Source: Cannabis sativa | Lineage: Eukaryota; Streptophyta; Magnoliopsida; Rosales; Cannabaceae | Assembly: GCF_029168945.1 (NCBI RefSeq) | Contig: NC_083609.1 | Location: forward strand, 22,937,501 to 23,001,500 | Reading direction: 5' to 3' | DNA length: 64,000 bases | Shown: piece by piece, positions 37,901 to 49,590 of the stretch | Numbering within the stretch: the first letter of the stretch is position 1 | Layout: every line of letters starts with the position of its first letter | Position numbers and translations under genes: made by a program | The notes under the pieces: generated by a model | What the model was told of the DNA's origin: nothing | The model's input: only the letters and a program-made list of their open reading frames with translations | The model's database searches: none

Positions 37901-38175
37901 TGACTTGCAAATTATGAAACAATGGTGGAAGCTCATAAGATAGAATTGCCTTGACTCTCGCCTAAACGGGACAACGCTGAATTCCAATCTTGATCGAATA
38001 AAAGGTTGTTAGAATGGTTATCATTTTAGATGAGCTGACAACTCTATTCAATGAATGATGCTTTGACTCTCGCCTAAACGGGACACTGTATCAGTTGTTG
38101 AAAAACCTTGGAAAATAAACTATGTTAGATTTAGTATTTCTATAACATATGTGATTATTTGTTATTTTTTGAACT
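34989..38175 (+). other. Long AT-rich untranslated leader of the copia element
   Basis: About 3.2 kb without a coding frame lies between the primer site and the first gag-like frame. It includes a Harbinger-like MITE (35177-35493), a short duplicated 55-bp hairpin unit (37227, 37282), a repeated segment about 119 bp apart (37499, 37618) and a duplicated 20-base block ACTCTCGCCTAAACGGGACA (near 37955 and 38066). The usual first half of gag is not recognisable here. Confidence 0.7.
35177..35493. mobile_element. Tourist/Harbinger-like MITE in the copia leader
   Basis: Termini GTGCATGTTTGGGAT and (reverse complement) GAGCATGTTTGGTAT form inverted repeats. TTA flanks both sides (35174-35176 and 35494-35496), matching the 3-bp target preference of PIF/Harbinger elements. 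The body is made of GTTTTTAAAAACA-type inverted pieces and has no coding capacity. Confidence 0.75.
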
Positions 38176-39552
38176 GTGTATGAATTTATGAACCGAAACC
38201 TTACTTCTGTTTTATTGATGTGTTGTAGTGTCATTATGAATAACCCTCACCTCGATCCTCTCCTAGTTAATATCTTAGCAAAAGAACTCTATAGTGTGAA
38301 AATGCATCCTGGTAGTTGCATAAACTCGCACCTATTGATGATGAATCTGAAGTTCCAAAAGGCAAATCTACTAGGAATTGATTTATCAAGAGAACAATGG
38401 GTCCAACTCATCCTTAACAGTCTTCCTCCGGAGTATAATGAATTTGTTATCTCTTACATGATCAACAATTCTAACTCCTCCGACATGGACAAGCTCGAAG
38501 CAGAATTACGAGCCCATGAACGGAATTTGATTGCAATGGGCCCCCCTAGGTTTGCAATTCATAATCGAAGGGAAAGGACTAAGTATGAAGGATCTAGCAA
38601 AACTGCTTCTTCAAGTACAACTATCAGACATAATCTTCTATGTTCGAATTGTAATGAAAAGGGACATCAAGAAGAACGATGTCCCAGGCTTCTAAACAAT
38701 TCAAACGAAGGTAATGCTTTTGTCTTTGAATCATGTGTTTTAGAGAACGACAAATCCGTCTGGATTGTTGATTCTGGGTCTACTAACCATGTATGTTCTT
38801 CACTGCAGTTGCTTGAAACTTGGGAAAATCTGCTTCCAGGAGAGTTAAAGCTTAAAGTTGGCAATGGCGAGTTAGTGTCGGTCAAAGCTAGAGGAAAAGC
38901 CCGCATCAAGTTTCAACAAAGATTTTTAATTTTAGAAAATGTTTTATTTATTCCAAACTTTAGTAGAAACTTGATTAGTGTCTCATGTTTGCAAACACAA
39001 TCTTATATATTGAATTTTTTGAGTACAAATTATTCAATTTCTAGTAATGGATTTCAAATATGTGTTGCTACAATGGAACAAGGGCTTTATGTTTTAAGAC
39101 CAAATACACAAATCTCACTTAATAGTGAACTTTTCAATGTAGCTAGACCTAGAAACCTCAAAAGAAAAGAGATTGATAATGATGATCAAACTTATCTATG
39201 GCATTTATGTTTAGGTCATATAAGCTTTGATAGACTCAATAGGCTAACCAAAGGCGGTCCATTGAAAAATGTCGTCTTAGGTGAACTGCCAGTATGCGAG
39301 TCCTGCCTAGAAGCAAAAATGACTAAACGTTCTTTCTCTGCAAAGGGAGAGCGTGCCAAAATTCCTCTAGGGTTAGTGCATTCCGATGTCTGCGGACCTT
39401 TGAGTGTCAAAGCCCGAGGTGGTTATGAGTATTTTGTCACTTTCATTGACGATTTCTCTAGATATAGTTTTCTTTACCTAATGCAAAAGAAATCTGAAAC
39501 GTTTGAAAAGTTTCAGGAGTTTCATGCTTTGGCCCAAAACCAATTTAGGTAA
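38176..39552 (+). pseudogene. copia gag C-half, protease and start of integrase
   Basis: The 458-codon frame starts within gag. A block with LILNSLPPEYNEF (about 76-88) is the end of the capsid-like region. The zinc knuckle CSNCNEKGHQEERC (about 156-169) fits CX2CX4HX4C. The protease has WIVDSGSTNHVC (about 196-207, Asp-Ser-Gly). The integrase HHCC domain follows (WHLCLGH ... CESC), then the first catalytic Asp at HSDVCGPL. The frame ends at a one-base shift near 39550, after which pol resumes in the next frame. The N-terminal half of gag is missing, so the product would not be normal. Confidence 0.88.
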
Positions 39553-41872
39553 ATCATTAAAGATCTTGCGAACTGATAGGGGTGGAGAATATATGGATAT
39601 ACAGTTCAAAGATCATTTAATTGAACTTGGAATTGAATCCCAATACACTGCCCCAAGCACTCCACAACAAAATGGAGTTACAGAAAGAAGAAATCGCACT
39701 CTTTTGGAAATGGTTAGGTCTATGTTGAGTTATTCAACTCTGTCTACGTCCTTCTGGGGATATGCTATACAGATGGAAAATGACATTTTAAATGTTGTTC
39801 CATCTAAAGCAGTCCCTAAGACACCCGTCGAACTTTGGAATGGTCGTACACCTAGTTTACGCCATTACAGAATTTGGGGGTGCCCTGCTCATGTCTTAAG
39901 AAAGAAAGAAGGCAAACTTGAATCACGTACCGAAGTATGCATGTTTGTTGGAAATTCTAAAGAGACTAGGGGTGGACTATTTTATAGTCACAAGGATAAC
40001 AAAGTGTTTGTTTCTACAAATGCTACTTTCCTTGAAGAGAACTATATTAAAGACTACAAACCGAAAAGTAAAGTTGTTCTAGAGGAATTGCTATCAGATA
40101 TAAGTCCTTCCAATGTTCCGTCCTCTTCCACTCGTGAAGAAGACAATCCCACTCCCTCAGTTGAACAAACTGAGAAATCTACTACTAAAGTTTATGTTCA
40201 GAAGATCACCGCACCTCGTCGTAGTGGGAGGGTTTCAAAAAAACCTGCTCGTTATGGCTTGGATGGTGAAATCAATATGGTCGTAGGTGATGGTATTGAA
40301 GACGATCCATTAACCTATAAACAGGCAATGGCTAGTCCGCAACGGAAACGATGGTCGGCCGGCATGGATTCAGAAATAGATTCCATGAAAAAGAACAAAA
40401 TCTGGGAATATGTAGACGCACCTGACGACTATCATCCGATAGGATGCAAGTGGGTTTACAAGAAGAAAAGAGGAGTTGGAGGCGAAGTCGAAACTTTTAA
40501 AGCTAGACTTGTAGCCAAGGGTTATACCCAAAGAGAAGGCGTGGACTATGAGGAAACTTTTAGTCCTGTTGCCATGCTCAAATCCATCCGAATTCTTCTC
40601 TCCATAGTTGCTGCTTTCGATTATGAAATCTGGCAAATGGATGTCAAGACTGTCTTCCTTAATGGGGTACTTGAAGAAACCATCTATATGGAGCAACCAG
40701 AAGGTTATGTTCTTCCTGGGCAGGAAAAGAAAGTTTGCAAATTAAATAGGTCTATCTATGGACTTAAGCAAGCTTCTCGCTCATGGAACAAAAGGTTTGA
40801 TGAAATCATCAAGACCTACGGCTTTCTTCATAATGAAGATGAACCTTGTGTTTACCAACTCAAGGAAGACCAAGTAGTAGTATTCCTGGTCCTTTATGTT
40901 GATGACATTTTGATTATTGGAAACAATGTCAAGAAAATGACTCACATCAAGGAATGGCTCAACACTCAATTCGATATGAAAGATTTGGGTGAAGCAGCCT
41001 ATGTTCTTGGTATTCAGATTATTAGAAACCGGAAGAACAGATCTCTTGCTCTCTCTCAAATAACCTACATAGACAAAGTCTTAGAGAGATTCTCCATGAA
41101 CAACACCAATGGGGCAAACATGCCTTCTAGATATGGTATTCGTCTATCTAAGGAACAGTCTTCGACTGATCCTCAAGAGATAGAGGACATGGCGAAAATT
41201 CCCTATGCTTCTGTAGTTGGAAGTCTAATGTATGCAATGCTATGCACTAGACCTGACATCTGCTATGCAGTTGGAATTGTGAGCAGGTATCAGTCTAATC
41301 CAGGACATGAACATTGGAATGCAGTTAAGTATATTCTGAAATACTTAAAGAGTACAAGGAATCTTGTGTTAGTCTACAAGGGTGGTGCTTTAAATCCCAT
41401 AGGCTACACTGATTCAGATTTCCAGGCAAGTCTTGAAGACAGGAAATCTACATCTGGGATGTTGTTTACTCTTGGGGGTGGAGCAGTGGTTTGGAGAAGT
41501 GCAAAACAAACCGCGATATCAGACTCAACTATGGAAGCTGAATACATAGCTGCAGCCGAAGCTGCTAAAGAACTTGTCTGGCTAAGAAAGTTCTTCACTA
41601 GTATAGGTGTCGTTCCTGGAATGGAAAAGCCTCTGGTCTTACTTTGTGATAACAATGGAGCAATAGCAAACAGTAAAGAACCTCGAAGCCACAAGAGAAG
41701 CAAACACAATGAAAGGAAGTATCACATTATCAGAGAATACGTGGCAAGAGGGGATGTACTAGTTGACAAAGTTGACACAGAGGACAACCTAACTGATCCA
41801 TTTACCAAAGTCCTGGCCGTGACAACCTTTGAAAAGCACCGTCAGAATTTAGGATTAATTGATATGTACTAA
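39503..41872 (+). pseudogene. copia pol: integrase core end, reverse transcriptase, RNase H
   Basis: The 789-codon frame overlaps the upstream one by 50 bases. True pol sequence starts after the shift. The integrase has the second Asp in RTDRGGEY and the Glu in NGVTERRNRT. Reverse transcriptase shows WVYKKKRG, ARLVAKGYTQ, MDVKTVFLNG and the catalytic YVDD (about codons 472-475). RNase H shows YTDSDF, DRKSTSGM, EAEYIAAAEA and LLCDNNGA, and ends DPFTKVL near the stop at 41870-41872. No internal stop was found after the frameshift, so RT and RNase H look intact and the damage is recent. Confidence 0.93.
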
Positions 41873-41890
41873 TTAGTTTTATATTAGTGC

Positions 41891-41901
41891 AAGTGGGAGT
41901 T
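41891..41901 (+). other. Polypurine tract
   Basis: AAGTGGGAGTT directly precedes the 3' LTR. The same tract precedes the LTR at 44881. Confidence 0.8.
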
Positions 41902-43790
41902 TGTTAGTTTTTATGCCCTAAATAAAACTCCATTTCAATGTTATCTATTTTATTCAACATCAATAAAGAAACAGAAGTATTTTTCATTCATTTGTGTATG
42001 TTTTGGTTCACTTTATCAATTGCTTGTCTATTTGATTTATAAATTCATCTTAAACCCTTTTCACATACTTGATCCTGTTTATTGTGTTGTCATCACATTG
42101 GAAAGTAAACATGACTATGTGAATAAAGTTTCCTAGATTTATCAGACACAGGGTTTTACTGATATGATAATCTACAACAAGAGTTTACTTGCATTTGGAG
42201 AAATGCTATGTTCTTTCCAGAACATTAGTTAAAGTAAAGCTCAGGTTGGATGCCTGGAGTATGCATCAGAAGGGACCGATATTGAACTTTGACTTAGATT
42301 TAATTAAACTTACCGTAAAATCTATTCAAGTCAATATCGCCAAGTTGATCCTAGATCAAATGTTCTTAATCCTGTTATGATTAGGCTCAATCTTGAAAGG
42401 CTATTCGTGTTCTTTGATTTGTTAGTTAAGCCTACTTTTAGGTCAAGGTGATACGTACATTTTGGGAACACGGTAGTGCAATTGAGTGGGAGCGCTAACA
42501 TAAACATGGAATCTATAGCTTCTATCTGACAAATAGTAAGCAAAGGATGATCTCGTTCGAGCTTGACCAAACGAACATAAATGGTGGAGTACTCATTTCA
42601 CATAAGCTGAAATATCATTTATACGGGGTCAAGTGTTTTAAGGATAAAATACATAGTAGGGTGTAACGGTATCTAATCCCTTTACAGTATAGATCATTCA
42701 TATAGAGGATCATTGATCACATTAGGATTATAACAATGGATAACTAATGATGCGTCTATATGGTGGAACATATAGAGCATACTATATACTGAGAGTGCAA
42801 TTCTAAGTTCTATGCGTGGATTCAACGAAGAATTAATAAGTTAGTGAATTTTAGTGCTAAATTCTTGATCTACTTATTGGAAGCTCGGTTATATAGACCC
42901 ATGGTCCCCGCACTAGTTGAGATAATATTGTTTGTAAGACTCATGTAATTGGTTTTGATTAATCAATTATAATTCTCAAATTAGACTATGTCTATTTGTG
43001 AAATTTTCACTAAGTAAGGGCGAACTTTTAAAGAAAGAGTTGTTAGGGGCATATTTGTTAATTATGATACATTGTATGGTTCAATTAATAAATATGATAA
43101 ATGACAATATTATTTAATAATTATTTATAGTTATTAAATAGTTAGAATTGGCACTTAAATGGTTGAATTAGAAAATTGACGTTTTTGAGAAAATCAGATA
43201 CAAAAGTGTTAAAATTGCAAAATTGCAAAAAGCAAGGCCCAAACCCAATAAGCCATGGCCGGCCACTTTTGTAGGCAATTTAAACTGATATTTTCATTAT
43301 TTTAATGCCAAATAATTCAAACCTAACCCTAGTGGAATGCTATAAATAGGTAGTGAAGGCTTCAGGAAAATTACACTTCTGATTCAGAAAAACCTGAGCC
43401 TTCTCTCTCTACCTTGGCCGCCACCCTCTCTCTCTCTCTTCTTCCTTGATAATTTCGAAACACCTTAGTGATTAGAGTAGTGCCCACACACAGCAAGCAA
43501 TACCTCAATCATAGTGAGGAAGATCGTGAAGAAAGATCATCAGCAAAGGAGTTTCTGCATCAAAGATTCAGAGAAAGAGATCCAGGTTCAGATCTTGATA
43601 ATACTCTGCTACAGAAAGGATACAAGGGTTAGAGATCTAAACGGAAGGAGTCATTTAATTTCGTTGCACCCAATGTAAGGTTTCTTAAACTTTATATGTG
43701 TTTATTTCATCGTTTTAGAAAGTTCATATTTAGGGTGTTAATAAACATACTTGTGAGTAGATCTAAGATCCTGGTAAAATAATTCCAACA
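41902..43790 (+). repeat. 3' LTR of the copia element
   Basis: 1889 bp, TGTTAG ... CCAACA, with a TATA box near 43341. The small frame at 42189-42380 also occurs in the 5' LTR (31798-31989) and is not a gene. Confidence 0.95.
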
Positions 43791-43795
43791 CAATT

Positions 43796-43970
43796 TTCAT
43801 AGCGAAAAAACCTTCTTTCCCTTTCTTTCGGTTAAAAGAGTGGATGATCTCCTGAACAATCACCTTATTATCTTGAATATTTCTTCTGGGAACAAAAGCT
43901 GCCTGAGTCGGACAAATAAACCTAGGTAGGATGGGTTTAATCCTATTGGTAATGATTTTTGATATTACTT
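43796..43970 (-). pseudogene. LINE ORF2 RT segment upstream of the copia insertion
   Basis: On the - strand it reads IITNRIKPILPRFICPTQAA ... FVPRRNIQDN ... KGKKGFFAMKI, the LINE RT block that precedes the palm aspartate. With one CAATT copy removed it continues directly into KIDLVKAYDKLN on the other side of the copia element. The LINE is cut off at about 43970 by another copia remnant. Confidence 0.85.
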
Positions 43971-43979
43971 CTTGGTCCT

Positions 43980-44868
43980 AGTATCAAAGGTTGGAGATTA
44001 TCTAAACCTGTGACTTGTGGTATGCCTAGTGATTTAATTACTCTAGTGCAAGCAACTTACTTTAGTTAGATGTTGGTGCATTTTTTCTAGTGGCAATCTA
44101 TAGAAGCTTCTCGACTTCTAGATATGGATTTTATTTATCTAAGGAAATGTTTCAACTATTCTAGAAAAAGATAAGGGCCAAGGAAAGAATTCCTTAGGAT
44201 CAACAGTGAGAGGTCTCAGATATGCTTTGCCATGCATTAGACCTGACACCTGCTGTTGAGTGGGAGTAATGAGTAGATATTAGATTAATCCAAGAAGTTG
44301 AACATTGGAAGACAATTAAGTGAATCTTAAGATCAAAAAGAGGAACTATATGTTAGTCGATAAGAGTGGTATTTTAATACTCTTAGACTACACTAAATCA
44401 GGTATCTAGACTTTCCTTGATCCTAGAAAGTCTACTAATGAGATGGTGATTACTCTGGGGGTGGAGCATTGATTTTTAGAGAAGTGTAAAAACCTATCTG
44501 AAGTCTCTAACTCTACGAGTGAGACTGAATATTAAAGTTGAAGGAAAGATACTTATTCAGCCTATGGAAAGTTCTATACAATTTTTTTCATTGTATCAGT
44601 AATTTATTAACTACTAGTGTTACTTCTTGAATAACACAAATGTAGTTGCCAAAAAATAAAAAATCCAGTATCCCTAAAGGAGTAGACATAGAGAGAGGAA
44701 TTTCACAATATCAAGGATTTTGTGATTGAGGATATGTAATGGTGGAGAAAGTTTGTATTGAATACAAACTGTCAGATCCTATTACGGAGAGAATACTACA
44801 TACTACACTTGATCTGGATATCAAGGTGTTGAGATTAATTGAAATGCACTTTTAGTTTTATATTAGTG
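43980..44868 (+). pseudogene. Decayed copia RT/RNase H remnant
   Basis: The segment is stop-ridden but parallels the RNase H end of the intact copia. Around 44218-44290 it reads like RYAMPCIRPDTC and VMSRY, matching MYAMLCTRPDICY and VSRYQ of the intact copy. The text near 44440-44535 follows DRKSTSGM and EAEY. It leads into a polypurine tract and an LTR, so it is the 3' end of a second, 5'-truncated element. Confidence 0.7.
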
Positions 44869-44880
44869 CAAGTGGGAGTT
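44869..44880 (+). other. Polypurine tract of the truncated copia
   Basis: CAAGTGGGAGTT lies immediately before the LTR, as in the complete element. Confidence 0.7.
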
Positions 44881-46758
44881 TGTTGAGTTTTGTGCCCTTA
44901 GTAAAACCCATTTCAATATAATCAGATTTACTAATTAATATAAGATCAGAAATCGCTTTTATGTTGCATGGTTCACATGATTTATTTCATGATTATATTT
45001 AATGTATAAATTCTATTAAGTCTAGAACATATATAAATATATATTTGTTCATGATTATAGTTTCGTCAGCACGGTGAAATGTAATCATGATTATATGTTC
45101 AAAAGTTAATTCTCATGATTTATCGATTTACTAGATTTAGACTGGCATGATAATCAGCGATAAGGTATATTTACACCTTAAATAAGTGTTATGTCCTTTT
45201 CAGGATATTGGCAAAGTTTACCAGTATCGAATGTATGGAGTATACATTGGAAGAGATCGATATTGATCTTGGATAAGATATCATAAACTTACCGTTATAT
45301 CTTTCTAAGTCAATATCAATGGTTGATCTTAGGTCTATGAATCTTAATCCTGATATGGGTAAGTTCAGCTTATTTGTATTATTTATGTTCTTCAAGTTGT
45401 TCGTGGAAGCTAACCATTGATTTTGGCATATATTTACATCTTGGGAACATGGTAGTTCAATTAAGTGGGAGCGCTAATCATAGATATGGAATCTATAGCT
45501 TCTATAAGTATTTAGAAGCAAAACGATGATTGCCTTTGAGCTTGGCTTGATAGAGCTAAATGATTGAGATCTCATTTCAATAATTATATTAGTTTACTAA
45601 AATATCATTTATAGGTAGCTAAGTGTTTTAAGGATAAAATACATTGAAGGATAGATCGAAAAATTTGTTCCTTTTTTGATGTAGAGCATCTATAGAGGAT
45701 CTTTGACTATTAGGATTGTAACAATAGATAATCATAATGTATCTATATCGTGGTATATATAGAGTGTTCTATATAATTGAGAGTGCTATTCAATTCCAAA
45801 TCTATAGTGGCGCAAGACGAAATTAATAAGTTAGAGAATTTACTTGGTAAATTCTAGATCTACTTATTGAAAGCTCGATTATATAGGCCCATGGTCCCCT
45901 CACTAGTTGAGATAATACTGTTTGCAGACTCAGTTAATTGGTTTTAATTAATCAATTATAATTCTAAAATTAGACTATGTCTCATTTATGAATTTTCAGT
46001 AAGTAAGGGCTTAATTGTGAAGAAAAGAGATTTTGGGGTCAATTTATTAATTAAGAGACTTTGTATGGTCTAATTAATAAATAATATAAATGCAATTTTA
46101 TTTGATAATTAATTATAATTATTAAATAAATAATTTTGGCACTTATAGGATCGAATTGGAAAATACGGTATTATTGAAAGACGAATAAGTGATTGAAATA
46201 AAGTGGTAAAATTGTAATTAGAGAGTGGTCCTTTAGTGGTCGACCACTCTAGTGATTTTTGCCCAATATTTTATTTTTTTTAATCCATATAATTCAACCG
46301 TAAGCCCTAGTTGAAACACTATAAAAGGAACATGATGCTCTCATCTCATCCTTCAACCAAATCAAACCTAGTTTTCTCTCTCAAATAACTAGTAGATGAG
46401 AGACACCTTCTATACAGCTTTTAAGCCTCCTTCATTGTTCTTCACAGTCGGCCTATAGTGATAAAGTATCATACCCACACATAGCAAGTCAAGTACTCAA
46501 TCATAGTGAGTAAGACGGTGGTAACCAAACCTGAAGGAGAGAAAGAGATCCAGGCTCAGATCTTAATAATACTCTACAATAGAAAGGAACAAGGGTTAGA
46601 GATTTGAGCGGAAGGAGTCATTATATTCCGCTGCAAGTAATGTAAGGTTTTCTAAACTCTTATGTGTTTAATTTTATTGTTTTAGACATATTCATATTTA
46701 GGATGTTAATTCAACATACTTGTTAGTAAATCTAGATCCTAGTAAAATATTCCCAACA
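44881..46758 (+). repeat. 3' LTR of the truncated copia element (family 1, diverged)
   Basis: It starts TGTTGAGTTTTGTGCCC and ends TTCCCAACA, 1878 bp. It is clearly related to but more diverged than the other family copies. There is no matching 5' LTR and no target duplication can be assigned. Confidence 0.85.
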
Positions 46759-48329
46759 ATAACATACAACATATTTTTGACTTGTATTTAGGTGCCATAC
46801 ACCTATCCACAAAGGCTTATTGATAAGTAAGAACATTCTTTACTAAGGTATGACCACTATACCACATGTACTACGTACCGCTATTGTACGACTGTTGGTA
46901 GAGTTTGTCCCGTACCTCTAGTACCCCTAAGTGTTATACTACATACACTTCGTACCTGTCTGTACTAGTGTTGGTAACACCGTACTATACTCTTTAAACA
47001 TCATACATTGTACCAATGAACTTAGTATTGCTACCGTACTAGTGTGGTAGTGTAAGATCATAATTAGCATGCATATATTACACATACACATATTCATATA
47101 TAAATACTTTCTATGCTAACCTTACCTCGTTTTTGAATTCAAGTGTGCTAGCTAACCTGAACAGAATATCATGTGTTGGATGGATGCCCTATGTCACATT
47201 TACGCAAATGGTTAAATAACGTGCCAAAACCTAATTCGGGAACCTAAACTCACAACTACAAGTTTTGCTATTGATAATTAACATGACAATATCCTAATTA
47301 TTGAGGAAATAACAAACTAAGGCTCTGGAAATAACACAAATCGACAAATCAGATTTTTTGGGAATCCTACCTGTGATCTAGTTAACTGGTTTTATAGGTC
47401 CTGTAGAACCAGGTAATCGGTTTGTACCAGAAAACCCCAAAGAATCCACAACTTGCCCAATTAGTGTCCAAACTATATCAAACCTTCCAGATCACCTGTA
47501 CCAACTTCAAACAACATTTTCCAAGCAATAACAACAAGACAAATACTCAAAACCCAAAAATACCATTAATGACTCAAGTTTTGAGTTTTCAAACTCAAAC
47601 TTGCTCATTCTCCACTCAAATCATCAAAACTAGTTACAATTAATCAATTTCAACTTAAATAGACTCAAAAAGTGAACCATAATCAATTCTAACCCTAACA
47701 ACCATTAACTCTCAAAATTGCATGATCAAACAAAACATAAAGCTTGAATAATCAAATAACTAAGTTCTAGGGTTACCTTTAGCTAGAACTTCCTCAATCT
47801 TGATGAATTCAAAGAAATTAGATGAAAAGCTTCTAGGTTTCTCTTGGATCGCTTCAGCAGAAAGAGAGAAAGAGAAGGTTTAAGACTTTGGTTTTTGTTT
47901 GTCTAAATGATTTTTGTCTTTTCTTAATTGATTATAAGAAATAATACTAAGGATTTTAGGCTAAAATAAAAAGGATTAACCAGCTGTCAATCCCAAATTT
48001 AGCCACCTAATCCAATGGACAAAATTCATGAAATGCCCCTTTCTTCCATTTTAAGTAACCTTTAGCTTAGGGGAAAAATGGTCCAAAACCATAATCCCCG
48101 CCTAAATTCGGCATTCTAAATATCTCTATCTTTATCCTGTTAAGACATAGGTTCTAAACTTACCCATGTGACTCTTGAGCAAAAATCATAACAATTGCAT
48201 AATTCATATTTAGCATAACTCTAATGCCCATTTCTAAAAGTGAGACCCACAACAAATATAAAATCATATATAATTATAAAATATCAATATTTAATGCTAA
48301 TTGCCTTTACTAATCCATAATCTAACATG
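46759..48329 (-). repeat. Gypsy 3' LTR, probably truncated at the left
   Basis: On the - strand it starts TGTTAGATTATGGATTAG at 48329, just after a purine-rich GGAGGGATAC tract that follows the integrase C-terminus. A CT-rich leader-like block (47825-47880, - sense) and unusual GTAC/GGTA-rich repeats (46840-47050) are present. The left edge abuts the copia LTR without a recognisable terminus. The ORF at 47422-47643 lies within it and has no domain. Confidence 0.5.
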
Positions 48330-48339
48330 CGGTATCCCT

Positions 48340-49590
48340 CCATTAAAAGGATTTCGTCATCGAAATCTAACCTGAGTAACTCTGTATATTATCCCCTCAT
48401 ACCGGACTCTAGCTCCCAGGTGGTTTCTTCCACCTTACTGTTCTTCCATAGTACTTTGACCAAAGATATGGTCTTTTTTCGAAGAACCTTTTCTTTCCTA
48501 TTGAGGATTCGAAGTGGCTGTTCCTCATAGGATAAGTGTAACTGTAGCTCTAGGGCCTCGTAACTCAAGACATGAGTCGGGTTTAAAATATATTTCTTCA
48601 GCATCAAAATATGAAATACATTATGAACAACCGATAACACTGGTGGTAAGGCTAGTCGATACGCTACCTGCTCGATCTTCTCGACTATTTCAAATGGCCC
48701 TATAAACCTAGGGCTTAACTTGCCCCGCTTTCCAAAGCGCCTGATATCCCTCATTGGCAAAACTTGCAGGAAAACATGTTCTTCTGCCTGAAATGCAATG
48801 TCTCTACGCTTCGGATCTGCGTAACTTTTCTGCCTGCTTTACGAAGCAAGCATCCGAGCCTTGATCTTGTCTATTACTTCATTGGTCCTCAAAACTAACT
48901 CAGGACCCAAATACTTCCTTTTCCCTATTTTGTCCCAATGAATTGGAGAACAACACTTCTTGTCGTACAACATTTCATAGGGAGCCATCCCTATTGCACT
49001 TTGATAGTTGTCATTGTAGGAAAGCTCTATCAAAGGAAGGTATTAATTTACTCCATGAACCCTCAAAGTCCATGACAGAGGCTCGCAATAAGTCTTTTAG
49101 TATCTGTATTATTCTTTTTGATTGCCCATCAGTTTGAGGGTGAAAAGCTGTACTGAACTTCAGCTTTGTACCCATAGCTCTCTAAAGACTTACCTAGAAT
49201 TTTGATGTAAACTTTGGATCCTTATCTAAAACAATGAATTTTGGAGCTCCATGGAGACGAACTATCTTCTTCACATACAACTCTGCATACTGATCTATTG
49301 TATAGGTTATTTTTACTGGCAGAAAATGTGCTAACTTCGTGAAATGATCCACTATAACCCATACTGAGTCATACATTCCTATGGTTATGAGCAAACTAAC
49401 CACGAAGTGCATTATAATATCCTCCCACTTCCACTGAAGAAGTGCTAATGGTTGCAGTAACCCTGCTGGCCTCTAGTGTTCAACTTTGATTTGCTAACAT
49501 GTTAGACATTTAGACACGTAATCCATTACATCTTTCTTCATTCCACACCACCAGTAATAGGCCAACCTAGCTCCCTATACAAGAAAAAGA
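48340..49590 (-). pseudogene. Ty3/gypsy chromovirus integrase and chromodomain remnant
   Basis: Reading on the - strand: a zinc-finger end near 49575-49500 (YYWWCGMKKDVMDYVSKC), an integrase core with WVIVDHFTKLAHFLPV and the second Asp block FIVLDKDPKF (49412-49194), a C-terminal block with SYNDNYQSAIGMAPYEMLY (49033-48839), the GKLSPRFIGPFEI motif and a chromodomain-like end VEETTWELESGMR (48760-48389). Frameshifts and stops separate these pieces. The RT and RNase H that should precede them are absent. Chromovirus (Tekay-like) placement rests on the chromodomain. Confidence 0.82.

Larger units (their letters stand above)
31511..43790 (+). mobile_element. Complete Ty1/copia retrotransposon (family 1) with two LTRs and target duplication
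   Basis: The 5' LTR is 31511-34973 (including a hAT insertion) and the 3' LTR is 41902-43790. Both start TGTTAGTTTTTATGCCC; the 5' LTR ends TTCTAACA and the 3' LTR ends TTCCAACA. The 5-bp duplication CAATT is exact at 31506-31510 and 43791-43795. The 5' LTR minus the hAT and its duplicated 8 bp is 1889 bp, the same length as the 3' LTR. Only scattered differences separate the LTRs, so the insertion is fairly recent. The element sits within the RT of an antisense LINE. A pol frameshift and a missing gag N-terminal half make this copy non-autonomous. Confidence 0.95.

Noticed and set aside
42189..42380. 63-aa ORF repeated at 31798-31989
   Set aside because: The same stretch of the two copia LTRs; repetition reflects LTR identity, not a conserved gene.
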